Source: Alphaproteobacteria bacterium (GTDB lineage Bacteria; Pseudomonadota; Alphaproteobacteria; Caulobacterales; Caulobacteraceae). From it: a stretch of DNA of 64,000 bases. Below the pieces are notes generated by a model. The model had not been told where the DNA came from. It worked only from the letters and a program-made list of their open reading frames with translations, and did not search any database. Below are positions 17,177-25,703 of the stretch, one piece after another. The translations under genes and the position numbers were made by a program. The stretch covers positions 236,296-300,295 of the forward strand of contig JAHJME010000037.1 in the NCBI GenBank assembly GCA_018821435.1, read 5' to 3'. Each line of letters begins with the position of its first letter. Position 1 is the first letter of the stretch.

Positions 17177-17982
17177 AAGGTGGGCTTGTTCTGCTGGGAG
17201 CGGACGGCGTCGTGCTTGGCCTTGAGCTGGGCGGCGTAGCGGCTCGACTGCATCATCGCCGCGGCGCCCGCCCGGAAGTCGGCCATGCGGGTTTCGAGCT
17301 GGGTGACGTATCCGTTGGTCGTGCCGACATAGGCGCGGAAGGCGTAGGCGCAGCCGCCCTTCTGGGCGGCCTGGAAGGTCGTCACGTCGTTGACGGCATT
17401 GTTGGTTCCGCCCAGCCCCATCGGGTTGACCCGCGAGATCGCCAGGCGGCACGGCTGGGCGACATTGGGCGCCAGCGGCTGGCCGCTCGCCGACCAGAAC
17501 CAGTCCAGGGTCGGCCGGCCGGTGGTGTCGTCGCTGAAGGCGGGACGGCCGTATTTGGCGACCAGCGCCTTGACCGTGTCCGACGCCAGGGGCGCCTCCG
17601 GCGTCGGGCCTTTGAGGCCGCCGTACTCCGCGATCAGGCCCGCGGCCCAGGCGACATCGGCGTTCGGCGGCGCGATGAACCTGAACCCGATGGATTCCTT
17701 GTTCAGCCCGGTGATCTTGTGGGACGAGATCGCGCTCACGTAGACCGTCTCCTCGAAATCATCGAGCTGCGCCTTCTGGTCGACGTAGGTGTAGTTGAGC
17801 CGCATGGGGTGGCCGCGCCGCTTGATCAGGTCGCGCACCTGTTGCGGCGTCGCGCCCAAACCCAGGCCCAACACCTCCAGCGGAACCGGCCCGCTGGGCG
17901 CCGCCGGGGCCTGCGCATAAGCCGTTGGCGCCGCGCTTGCGACCGCGGCGGCCAATCCGATCGCCAAGATCCTGTACCGCAT
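17173..17982 (-). CDS. Exported protein, last gene of the kinase-linked set
   Basis: 269 aa with a signal peptide (ILAIGLAAAVASAAPTAYAQA). It resembles the 18727-19665 product in order of motifs: a threshold segment (LGATPQQVRDLIKRRGHP), a YVSAIS strand, a VKALVAKYGRP helix and a late Cys-containing AQPCRLAIS, suggesting duplication. Function unknown. Its ATG lies one base after the stop of the preceding lipoprotein gene, so the two are almost certainly co-transcribed. Confidence 0.65.
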   Translation of the reverse strand: MRYRILAIGLAAAVASAAPTAYAQAPAAPSGPVPLEVLGLGLGATPQQVRDLIKRRGHPMRLNYTYVDQKAQLDDFEETVYVSAISSHKITGLNKESIGFRFIAPPNADVAWAAGLIAEYGGLKGPTPEAPLASDTVKALVAKYGRPAFSDDTTGRPTLDWFWSASGQPLAPNVAQPCRLAISRVNPMGLGGTNNAVNDVTTFQAAQKGGCAYAFRAYVGTTNGYVTQLETRMADFRAGAAAMMQSSRYAAQLKAKHDAVRSQQNKPTF

Positions 17983-17983
17983 C

Positions 17984-18730
17984 CTAGCTCCCCACACGCA
18001 CACGCCCGACGACGGTCTTGTCGTCTCGCGTCCGCAACTCGTACTCCACGACCCGGACCACAATCGCGCCGCCCGCCGTCTCCGGCTGCACGTCGGTGAT
18101 CTGCAGCAGTGCGTCGGCGTTGAGGGTCGGGTAAGCGCCGGCCCGGTCGAGAATCGCCTGCGACTCGGCTTTGGGAACCCGCCAGATCTGCGCCGCCTGG
18201 CCGTTGGCCATCCGGATCGAGACCTCTTCGCCCTGCGCCTTGAACCCGTAGGTCGCGCTCGGCGCGAACGCCGCCACCCGGAACTCGCCATACGCCGGGT
18301 CGTAGGGCAGGCCGTCGACGGTGAGGGTCATCCGCAGCCGTCCGACGGCCGCCACCGACCGGGCGGCGGCCTCCAGCTCGGCGCGGACCTCTGTACGGCG
18401 CGCCGCGCGGTCCTGGGGCTGCGCGAACCTCACGCGCCCGTCGTCCTCGGTCCATTTGTCCAGGGGCGCGGGGACCCCCGCTAGCGCATGGTAGAGGAGC
18501 ACCATCTGCAACTCGCTTGGGTTGACCAATTCGCCGGTGCGGGCGTCGAAGGCGGTCCTCGCGCCGGCTGGCGCCGTCGCGGAGGCCGCGGCACGCGCCG
18601 GCGTTGCAGCCGAGACGCCGGCCGCGGGTTGCGCCGCGCCGCCGGCGTCGCTCGGCGGCTTGCCGCCGCAGGCCGCGAGCGTGAACATCACCAGGAGCGT
18701 CGGACTTCGCGGGGATCGTAGGCGGGTCAT
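17984..18730 (-). CDS. Putative lipoprotein, DUF4852-like
   Basis: 248 aa. The N-terminus LLVMFTLAACGG looks like a lipobox with Cys about residue 21, followed by an Ala-rich linker. The folded part has GELVNPSELQMVLLYHAL and a C-terminal beta-rich half (VVRVVEYELRTRDDKTVVGRVRV). The DUF4852-like assignment is tentative. The start overlaps the upstream stop as ATGA. Probably anchored in the envelope; role unknown. Confidence 0.6.
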   Translation of the reverse strand: MTRLRSPRSPTLLVMFTLAACGGKPPSDAGGAAQPAAGVSAATPARAAASATAPAGARTAFDARTGELVNPSELQMVLLYHALAGVPAPLDKWTEDDGRVRFAQPQDRAARRTEVRAELEAAARSVAAVGRLRMTLTVDGLPYDPAYGEFRVAAFAPSATYGFKAQGEEVSIRMANGQAAQIWRVPKAESQAILDRAGAYPTLNADALLQITDVQPETAGGAIVVRVVEYELRTRDDKTVVGRVRVGS

Positions 18731-19665
18731 AGCTTGGGCGCGTCCGCGGTCTGGTTGGCGCGCTTGACCTCGCCGGCGCGGCGCTGGACGTCGGCGGCCG
18801 CCAAGGCCTTCTCCGTCTGCTCGATGGCGGCGTAGCCCTTCGCCTGGTCGGCGATCCCCAGTTCCAGGGACCGCGCGAGGTCGGGGTTGGTCTTCAAGGG
18901 GACGATCCGGGCGGCGACCGACAGCCCGCAGTCGGGGCTGAGCGAGAAGTTGTTGGAGGTGGATCCGATCTTGCCGCGGCATCCGTTGAGCGCGGGCGCG
19001 TCCCGGCCCATCTGCCGACCCATGGGATCAAAGAGCCAGTAGACGAACTCCCCGTCCTGCAGCGACGGCGTCCCGTATTTCTTGGCCAGCGCATCGGTGA
19101 CGGTGGCGAGCGGCGGGTTGCGCCCCTCGGCGAACCATTGCTCGCGCCAGACGCCGATGACGCGGTCCTGGCCGGGCGGGCCGATGGTGGACACGTAGAA
19201 GGTCTGTTCGCCGGGCTTCATCGGATCGACCAGGCGGTTGGAGCCCCGCGCCATGGCGTCGTCCTGCATCTTCTTCAGGATCTCCTGGCTCGACATCTCC
19301 GGGGCCTTCGGCTTGGCGTTGAAGCCCTGGCGCAGGCGCTGGCCGTAGGTCTCGATCTGGAAGCCGGTGGTGGTGGGCTCCACGGCGAGCGTGCGGTCCT
19401 CGCACTGCACGAGGTTGGCGGCCTCGTCATACGTAAGGCCCGGCCGAACCCCGACCACATCGTCCACCGGCGCGCCGGCCGGCCGCGCCGCGGTCCGCAC
19501 CTTGGCCGGGCAGTGGACGGGCGCGACCTTCGCCGTTTCCGCGCCGCCGCTCGCCGCCGCGCCCGGGGACGCACCGTCGGCCGCGTCCGCCGGCGTCTTC
19601 GTACAGCCCGCGAAGGCGACGCTAATCGCGATCAGGCTCGCGGTGAGGGCAAATCGTCTGGTCAT
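18727..19665 (-). CDS. Putative lipoprotein, paralogue of the 17173-17982 product
   Basis: 312 aa. Signal plus lipobox SVAFAGCTK with Cys about residue 21. Contains VVGVRPGLTYDEAANLVQCEDR, FYVSTIG, VTDALAKKYGTPS and FVYWLFDPMGRQMG, a layout shared with the last gene of this set. A C-terminal helical tail (ADQAKGYAAIEQTEKALAAADVQRRAGE) is extra. First of three overlapping or abutting envelope genes, 107 bp downstream of the kinase fusion gene. Function unknown. Confidence 0.62.
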   Translation of the reverse strand: MTRRFALTASLIAISVAFAGCTKTPADAADGASPGAAASGGAETAKVAPVHCPAKVRTAARPAGAPVDDVVGVRPGLTYDEAANLVQCEDRTLAVEPTTTGFQIETYGQRLRQGFNAKPKAPEMSSQEILKKMQDDAMARGSNRLVDPMKPGEQTFYVSTIGPPGQDRVIGVWREQWFAEGRNPPLATVTDALAKKYGTPSLQDGEFVYWLFDPMGRQMGRDAPALNGCRGKIGSTSNNFSLSPDCGLSVAARIVPLKTNPDLARSLELGIADQAKGYAAIEQTEKALAAADVQRRAGEVKRANQTADAPKL

Positions 19666-19772
19666 GTCTGTCTCTCGCCGTGCGCTGGGAGAGGCAAGGC
19701 TAGGGGCCGGGTCTGGCGCGCGTCCTCACGCGGTTCTCAAGGAATTCTCAAGGTCGGCGTCGGCGGGCGCGC

Positions 19773-22508
19773 CTAGGCCCCGAGGCGGCCGCGAAGGTCC
19801 CGGTAGACGCGCGCGAGATAGGGGTCGGCCGCGGGCTTGTCGAACGCGCGGCCCACCTTTGCCAAGGCCGCGCGGGCCCCGGCCAAGTCGCCCCGGGCGG
19901 CGGCGATGCGCGCCTGGGCGAGCGCGATGTTTGCGCCCCAATCGGGGTCGCCGGAGAGCTGCGCGGCGGCCGGAACATCGATCCCTTCCAGGCGGGCCTC
20001 TGCCTCGTCGAGCCGCCCGGCCGCGATGAGGCAGTCGGCCCAGGTGAATCGGACGGCGCCTTCCAAGCCGCTGCCGGGGAAGCCGCGGTGCGCCTGAGCA
20101 TGGGCTTCCGTCAGATCGGCGAGGCCCTGGGCGCGCTGGCCACCCCGGCACTTGGCGGTCGCCCCGTCGGTGAGCGAGGCGATGGCGAAGAACGAGGCCG
20201 CGCCCTGCTTGCGGACCGCGATCGCGTAGACGCGCGCCGCGTCGGCGATGGCCGCATCCCAGCGCGCCAGGGCGCCGTTGGACTGGATCCGCGTCGACAG
20301 CAGCTGCAGCGTCATCTCGTGCTCGGGGCCCATCACCTCGGCGAGCTTCGGGTAGAGCCGGTTCGCCTCGGCGACGGCCTCGCCGTAGCGGCCCTGGATC
20401 ATCAGCGCCTGCGCCACGTTCATGCGCAGCATCAGGACATCGCCGCCGTCCGGCCCTTCGAGCCCGCGATAGCCCTCGACCAGGCGCCGGAAGATCGTCT
20501 CCGCCCCAGCGCCGTCGCCCAGGCGCATCCGCGCGAACGCCTCGCGCTGAAGGAAGGTCAGACGCGAGCCCAGGTCGAACAGCTGGGGCTTGCGGTCGGC
20601 CTCGCGCGCCGCGCGCCCGAACTCGGCCGCCGCGAGCTTGGCGTCATTGCCGATCAGCCCGATCATGCCCCGGGCCGAGGCCCGCCAGACGGCGAGCTCG
20701 GGCGGGAGCGGCGACATCGCGGCAAGCGCGGGCTCCTCGGCGGCGAGGATCGCGCGGGCGCGCTCAAGCCCGCCGGCCTCGTAGGTGCGCGCCTCCATCA
20801 TTGCTGTCTGCAGCCGGACGATCCGGGACTGGACCGAGGCGGGCCCTTCGGCGGTCTGCCACAGCGCCGCCGCGCGGGCATACTCCGCGCGCGCCGCGGG
20901 CCAGTCGCTCCGCCGGTCGAAGGCGCGCGCCAGGGTCTGGTGCAGCTGGGCCGCCACGGCGGGCTCCCGGCCGAAGCGTCGGTCGATCCCCGGGGCGGCG
21001 GCCTTCACGGCATCGAGCAGCGTCTCGTCGGCGCGCGCCGAGCGGAACGGGCTCGAACGCGCCAGCAGATCGGAGGCGAGAAAGTCGTTGGCGAGCCGGG
21101 CGACCTCGGTCTGGCGCCGGGCGAGGTCGCGGTCGTGCCGCGCCTGCTGGTAGAGGACCGTGCTGACTCCCGCGCCCAGCGCCAGGGCCACACCGGCGGC
21201 CACGACCCAGGGCCGGCGCGCCCGCGCGCGCACCAGGGCCTGTTCGAGCGCGCTCCGGCGGAGCTGCTCTGTGGCGTCGGCTTCCTCCTGGATCCGCCGC
21301 GCGGGGAGGGACCGAAGCCGTTCGGCCAGAAGGGCGGCGCTGCTAAGCCGGGCGGACGGGTCGCCGGCCGCCGCGCGCGCGATGTCATCGGCCAGCAGCG
21401 GATCGTCGACCTCCCGTTCCCAGCCGGCCGCCAGCGGCCGGCTGACGTCTCCGACCACCAGTTGGTAGAGGACGACGCCCAGCGCGAAGACGTCGGCCCC
21501 GACGGTGGCCGGCGCGCCGGCGTGCTGCTCGGGCGCCAGGTAGTGGGATGTGGACCCGCCGGAGCGCGACGGTCCGTCGCCGAACCCGAGGTCGGTGATC
21601 TCGAGCGCTTCCAGGCGCTCGGGCTCGATCAAGTCCGCGCTGCCGAAATCCACCACCGCGACGCGCCACCCGCCCGCCGGCGTGGCGGCCACCACGATGT
21701 TGGATGGCTTCAGGTCACGGTGGAGCACGCCGAGCGCGTGCGCGGCCGCGACGGTCGCACAGACCTGGGCGGCCACGTCCAACCGGGTCGCGAGCGCGAT
21801 CGCGTCCAGACCCCCCTGCGCCTCAGCCCAGGCTGGAAGGTCATCCCCGCCGTAGGCGATCTCGATGAAGAAGGGGGCCGTCTCGAAATTCCATTCCAGG
21901 ATCGGCGGGAAATCCGGCCGCTCGCCGAGGCTGGCCCGCAGCAGGCGGGCGAGGGTGACCTCGCGCTTGAGGTTGCGCAGGAACACCGGCTCCATCGCGA
22001 ACTTGAAGACCCGCGCCTCGGCGGTCTTGGCGTTCGTCGCGATCCAGACCTCGTTGGCGCGCGATGCGCCCAGCCGCCGGGTGAGGCGCCACGCCGGACG
22101 CCCGGGAACCGCCTGTCCCGCGCGCAGGGCCAGGCCCTGCGGCGTGGCGTCATGAAGCTCGACCTCCACGTCCGCGGTCAGGCGATAACCGACGCGCGCG
22201 ACCGTCTCGATCCGCGCCCGGTCGTCACCGGCCAGTGCGCGGCGCAGTTTCGAGATCGCCGTCGTCAGGGATCCCTCGACCACGGTCGTGGCGGGCCAGA
22301 CCGCCTCCAGCAGCTCGTCCTTGGTGACGACCTCGCCCGGTCGGTGGAGAAGCTCGAGCAGGAGCTCAAGCGGCTTGATCTCGAGATCGACGGGCCGGCC
22401 GTCGACGGACAGGCGCCAACTCCGCTCGTCGAACGCGCAGCCTCCGAACAGCCAGACGCGCCGGGTGTCGCGACGCCGTGACGGTCGCGAAGCTACGCTG
22501 TCACTCAC
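19773..22508 (-). CDS. Winged-helix / Ser-Thr kinase / TPR fusion protein
   Basis: 911 aa from the GTG at 22508. Residues 15-105 are an OmpR/PhoB-type winged helix (LELLLELLHRPGEVVTKDELLEAVWP, then IETVARVGYRL). Residues 130-400 form a Hanks-type kinase with HRDLKPSN (catalytic Asp about 263), VVDFGSAD and YLAPEQ; the glycine loop is relaxed (LGASRANEVW) and the ATP Lys probably lies in RVFKFA. One membrane helix (about 430-452) is followed by TPR-like repeats to the end. The DNA-binding and kinase parts are thus cytoplasmic and the repeats periplasmic. It probably heads the set that includes the lipoproteins. The three-part fusion is uncommon. Confidence 0.88.
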   Translation of the reverse strand: MSDSVASRPSRRRDTRRVWLFGGCAFDERSWRLSVDGRPVDLEIKPLELLLELLHRPGEVVTKDELLEAVWPATTVVEGSLTTAISKLRRALAGDDRARIETVARVGYRLTADVEVELHDATPQGLALRAGQAVPGRPAWRLTRRLGASRANEVWIATNAKTAEARVFKFAMEPVFLRNLKREVTLARLLRASLGERPDFPPILEWNFETAPFFIEIAYGGDDLPAWAEAQGGLDAIALATRLDVAAQVCATVAAAHALGVLHRDLKPSNIVVAATPAGGWRVAVVDFGSADLIEPERLEALEITDLGFGDGPSRSGGSTSHYLAPEQHAGAPATVGADVFALGVVLYQLVVGDVSRPLAAGWEREVDDPLLADDIARAAAGDPSARLSSAALLAERLRSLPARRIQEEADATEQLRRSALEQALVRARARRPWVVAAGVALALGAGVSTVLYQQARHDRDLARRQTEVARLANDFLASDLLARSSPFRSARADETLLDAVKAAAPGIDRRFGREPAVAAQLHQTLARAFDRRSDWPAARAEYARAAALWQTAEGPASVQSRIVRLQTAMMEARTYEAGGLERARAILAAEEPALAAMSPLPPELAVWRASARGMIGLIGNDAKLAAAEFGRAAREADRKPQLFDLGSRLTFLQREAFARMRLGDGAGAETIFRRLVEGYRGLEGPDGGDVLMLRMNVAQALMIQGRYGEAVAEANRLYPKLAEVMGPEHEMTLQLLSTRIQSNGALARWDAAIADAARVYAIAVRKQGAASFFAIASLTDGATAKCRGGQRAQGLADLTEAHAQAHRGFPGSGLEGAVRFTWADCLIAAGRLDEAEARLEGIDVPAAAQLSGDPDWGANIALAQARIAAARGDLAGARAALAKVGRAFDKPAADPYLARVYRDLRGRLGA

Positions 22509-22698
22509 TCGCTCGGACCCCTCGACTGAACCTGGACCGCACGCTGGCGCCGGGCCCGGAACTGTGGCGTCCAGCGCCAAGCTTGTCGACCTGCAGCGCG
22601 ATCCGGAACCCACGCTCGCCGGTCGGACATGACCTCCGAGGTAATGGCGTGGCCGCCGGAAATCTGGCGGGGTGCGGGGCCACGAGCGCGAGGAATTC

Positions 22699-23127
22699 AT
22701 GTCGCACGGACTGCACAAGGCATGGCTGAAAGTGACGGCGCTCGTGGTGGGCGGGTTTGCGCCGGTCTTCAGTTTGGGGGCCATGCCCCGCACGGCGGAA
22801 CCCGCGCGACTCACCCTGGATCTGCTCAGCTGGCCGCTCGACAACGCCACGACCTACGGGTCACCCGACACCCGCTTCCTTTCGGCCCTGACCGGCGGCT
22901 TTCTGCTGGGTTGGGGGATCATGATTTGGGGCCTTTCCGGCGCGGTCTACGATGCGGCGCCGGAAGGCGTTCGCCGCGTGGTCCTGGCCGGGGTGCTGGC
23001 CTGGTTCCTGCTCGACAGCGCGGGCTCCATCGCGTCCGGCAACCCGTCGAACGCCGGGTTCAACGTCGCGGTGCTACTGCTCGCCGTGGGACCGTTGTGG
23101 CGCCCCGCGCCGGGCGGGTTGAAATGA
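22699..23127 (+). CDS. Small membrane protein
   Basis: 142 aa from the ATG at 22699 with a GAGGA just upstream. Four hydrophobic segments are likely: VTALVVGGFAPVFSLGA, FLSALTGGFLLGWGIMIWGLSG, VVLAGVLAWFLLDSAGSIA and AVLLLAVGPLW. The family is not recognised by name. Divergent from the kinase fusion gene across about 190 bp. Confidence 0.6.
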   Translation: MSHGLHKAWLKVTALVVGGFAPVFSLGAMPRTAEPARLTLDLLSWPLDNATTYGSPDTRFLSALTGGFLLGWGIMIWGLSGAVYDAAPEGVRRVVLAGVLAWFLLDSAGSIASGNPSNAGFNVAVLLLAVGPLWRPAPGGLK

Positions 23128-23197
23128 CCGGGTTTCGGAGTCTCCTGGTTGTCCTGTAGCTCGGGCTGGCGGGCTACACCGCGATAGTTGTCGCCGC

Positions 23198-23548
23198 TCA
23201 TGGCCCCGACCTGTTGCCGGTCTTCTTCGGCGACATCGCGCGGGGCGTCTGGGCGTGCGCGCTCCAATCGTGCGCGCTCTCGCCGGTCAGGTAGACGACG
23301 GCGATGGTGGGATGGCGTTCCCGCGCCCGTGTGGCGACGTCCCAACCCACCGGCGTCCCCCCCGAAATTGATGTCGGTGACCAGACCGACGAAGGCGTCG
23401 TCAGCGTCCAGAGCGGCCAGCGCCTCGGCCCGCTCTCCAGCGCCAGGACGTCGTAGCCGGCCTCTTCGAGCGTGCCCTGCACGAGGTCCCGGATCAGGAC
23501 GTTATCGTCCGCCAGAAGGATACGCGGCTTTGCCGCCGTCTCGCCCAT
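23198..23548 (-). pseudogene. Single-domain response regulator, frame disrupted
   Basis: The N-terminus (PRILLADDNVLIRDLV) and the later GWDVATRARERHPTIAVVYLTGES are clear REC-domain parts in one frame. Between them the frame reads non-REC sequence, while the adjacent frame gives the expected AEALAALDADDAFVGLVTDIN with the phospho-Asp. So a shift occurs near 23425 and is undone at a run of seven C (seven G on the coding strand) near 23366. The product as read lacks the phospho-acceptor. Either a damaged gene or a base-calling error in the homopolymer. Divergent from the LOV-HWE kinase. Confidence 0.75.
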
Positions 23549-23820
23549 ACCGAAATCCCCTCGGCGCGACCAATGTCGCGTAACCGACGCTCGGTTAGAT
23601 GAGCTGGCGGCCGTTTTGCTCCCGGGTCCGGCGAGAAGTTCGACGCGCTCTCAACCCGACGCGCGCTCAATCCCCTGTGTTCGGCGCTTCCCTCGAGTGC
23701 AGCGCTCCTGGCGCGACAAACCCGGCGCGGCGTCCGCGAACCGCACGCCGCGCGGCCCCAACCCATGAACCATAGGGGAGCAGCGACGTTGGAGCGGACC
23801 AGGCTGTCAGGATTCCGCGC

Positions 23821-24825
23821 ATGACATCGACAGGACCACTGGCCGCGAGGCCGTCCGCCTTGAACGACCTGGACGTGCTGGCGCCCCTGGCGCTGGAGCG
23901 ATCGCCGACCCCCATGGTGATCACCGATCCGCGGCAGCCGGACAACCCGATCGTGCTGGCGAACCAGGCCTTCCTGGATTTGTGCGGCTACGCGGCCGAC
24001 GAGGTGATCGGGCGCAACTGTCGGTTCCTCCAGGGACCGGAGAGCAGCCTTGAGGCGGTGGCCGCGCTGCGCCGGGCGGTGGACGAGCGGCAGCCGGCCG
24101 ATGTCGAAATCCTGAACTATCGGCGCGACGGCGCCGCCTACTGGAACCGGATCCACCTCAGCCCGGTCAATGACCGGGAAGGGCGGCTGGTCTACTTTTT
24201 CGCCGCCCAGATCGACCTGACCGCGCAGCGCGAGGCGGAGGCGCTCCGCGTGGCCGAGCACCGGCTCCTGCGCGAGGTCGACCATCGCGCCATGAACGCC
24301 CTGGCCCTGGTGCAGGGCATTGTCCGTCTCACGGAGGCGGACGCCGTGCGTCCGTACTCCGCAGCCGTGCAGGCGCGGGTCGGGGCGCTGGCGCGGGCTC
24401 ATCAGTTGCTGAGCGCCCGCGGCTGGACCCCCGTGGCCCTCGGCGAGATCGTCCGGGGCGAAACCGCCCCCCACCTCGGCCCGCGGCTGTCGTTGGCGGG
24501 ACCGGAGGTGATGATCGGGGCCCAGCAGGTCCAGCCCCTGACGCTGGTCCTGCATGAGATCATCTCGAATGCCGTCCGCCATGGCGCCTTGAACCGTCCC
24601 GGCGGCTCGGTGGCGGTGTCGTGGGGGGCCCTCCCTGACGGCGTCGAGTTATCGTGGGTGGAACGCGGCTGTCCCGGCGCGGCCGCGGGCCGCCCGGGCT
24701 TCGGGACCCGGATGACCGACGCCATCCTGAAGCGACAGCTCCGGGGCTCCGTGGAACGGCGATGGGAACCCGATGGCCTGGCCTTGGCGATGACCTTGCC
24801 TGCGCTGCCCGCCACGACCCGTTAG
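23821..24825 (+). CDS. LOV-domain HWE histidine kinase (blue-light sensor)
   Basis: 334 aa. Residues 20-140 are a complete LOV domain: GRNCRFLQG with the photo-adduct Cys, NYRRDGAAYWNRIHLSPV and the Gln in YFFAAQIDLT, which fits flavin binding. The kinase part has LLREVDHRAMNALALVQGIV (acceptor His), an N-box LHEIISNAVRHGAL and the WxE of the HWE class in LSWVERG. Soluble. Blue light should form the Cys-flavin adduct and change autophosphorylation. A disrupted response-regulator gene lies divergently next to it, and a broken tspO lies just downstream. Confidence 0.93.
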   Translation: MTSTGPLAARPSALNDLDVLAPLALERSPTPMVITDPRQPDNPIVLANQAFLDLCGYAADEVIGRNCRFLQGPESSLEAVAALRRAVDERQPADVEILNYRRDGAAYWNRIHLSPVNDREGRLVYFFAAQIDLTAQREAEALRVAEHRLLREVDHRAMNALALVQGIVRLTEADAVRPYSAAVQARVGALARAHQLLSARGWTPVALGEIVRGETAPHLGPRLSLAGPEVMIGAQQVQPLTLVLHEIISNAVRHGALNRPGGSVAVSWGALPDGVELSWVERGCPGAAAGRPGFGTRMTDAILKRQLRGSVERRWEPDGLALAMTLPALPATTR

Positions 24826-24843
24826 CCTGTCGCAGACGCTGGC

Positions 24844-25163
24844 CTAGTTCAGCCGCCAGATCGCGGCGTTGAGCGGGGTCGCAAAGCCGACCCAGGCGCC
24901 CGCCGCCGCGCCGGTTCCGGTGTCGCCGTGCGCCAGACCCGCCAGGCCGCCAGCGCCATCACCACATAGAGAACCGTCCAGACCGGCCCGAACACGGCGT
25001 TGGGCGGATTGAACGCCGGCTTCTCCAGGCTCGCGTACCAGGTGGAGACGTTGGACGCCGTGGCCAAGCTGCCCAGCGCGCCGACGGCCAACGCCAGTGC
25101 GACGGATGCCGCCGCGGCGAAGCCGGCGGCGCGAGCGCTGATGCGGGGACCGGGGAGCACCAA
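24844..25163 (-). pseudogene. tspO: tspO/MBR gene with internal deletion
   Basis: The first 80 codons are a good TspO N-terminus, with WYASLEKPAFNPP and FGPVWTVLYVVMALAAWRVW. The next bases, read one frame over, give the very C-terminus (GAWVGFATPLNAAIWRLN and a stop at 24844). An intact family member is about 160 aa, so roughly 60 central residues (helices 3-4) are missing, and the junction near 24910 is out of frame. The read-through product would end at 24849 with an unrelated Arg/Pro tail. TspO binds tetrapyrroles in the membrane; this copy cannot work. Confidence 0.85.
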
Positions 25164-25168
25164 CTTGT

Positions 25169-25387
25169 TCAGAGGGCGAAGTACCTTTGCGTGGCCACCC
25201 CCTGGTTGGCGCGATCTTCGATCAACACACGCACATCGTGCCCGGCCCCACTGAGATGGATTGCGAGATTGCGCGCCACGGTTTCAGCGCGCGCGCCCGA
25301 ATGGAAGAAAGTGGGTTCGATGGGCGGGTCGCACTCGATCCACCAGCCGCCCGACGCCGGCTGCACCTGCAATTGGACATCCTTCAT
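25169..25387 (-). CDS. Small DUF2188-like protein
   Basis: 72 aa from the ATG at 25387. VQLQVQPASGGWWIECDPP, then AETVARNLAIHLSGAGHDVRVLIEDR resembles the compact DUF2188 pattern (beta strands with a Trp, then a helix), though the match is loose. Only 5 bp separate its stop from the start of the broken tspO, which is also on the minus strand and downstream. Role unknown. Confidence 0.55.
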   Translation of the reverse strand: MKDVQLQVQPASGGWWIECDPPIEPTFFHSGARAETVARNLAIHLSGAGHDVRVLIEDRANQGVATQRYFAL

Positions 25388-25584
25388 GACCGTCTCCCGT
25401 GACGACATCGCCAAGCTAACCAAGCCAGCGTGGCGGTCGGATTCACGAATTCGTGGGGCGGCCGTGACCGCGGCGGGTGGTGGCTCGGCCGGCGTCCGCG
25501 ACTGGCGCGCCGCCGACCTCCCGGACGCTTGCGGCGGGGAGGGGCTCTCGTTGAAAAGGAAGGTCGAAATTTTTTCAAAGGCGT

Positions 25585-25612
25585 CTTGACCGGCCTTGGC
25601 CGCCGCCTAAAT
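25585..25612 (+). promoter_or_regulatory. Candidate heat-shock (RpoH-like) promoter
   Basis: CTTGAC at 25585-25590 and CTAAAT at 25607-25612, 16 bases apart, lie about 90 bp before the sHsp start and just upstream of the thermometer. The CTTGA -35 fits alphaproteobacterial RpoH promoters; the -10 match is moderate. Confidence 0.4.
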
Positions 25613-25620
25613 CAGCGCCG

Positions 25621-25700
25621 TCGAGCGCCGGAAGGGCTCGATGAGTCAGGGGCGTCCGCGTCCGGGCGCTCCCAGGTCCAACTTGCTCGATGAGGAGATG
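25621..25700 (+). promoter_or_regulatory. ROSE-like RNA thermometer
   Basis: The last hairpin pairs TTGCTC (25683-25688) with the Shine-Dalgarno GAGGAG (25692-25697) across a three-base loop, with one internal G-G opposition, the hallmark of ROSE elements. Upstream helices are TCGAGC/GCTCGA (25621-25626 with 25636-25641) and GGGGCG/CGCTCC (25649-25654 with 25667-25672). Known ROSE elements block translation of small heat-shock genes at low temperature and melt on heating. The gene behind it is an sHsp, as expected. Confidence 0.82.
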
Positions 25701-25703
25701 GAA

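Noticed and set aside
20088..22481. 797-codon plus-strand frame
   Set aside because: Antisense of the kinase fusion gene; no recognisable protein features.
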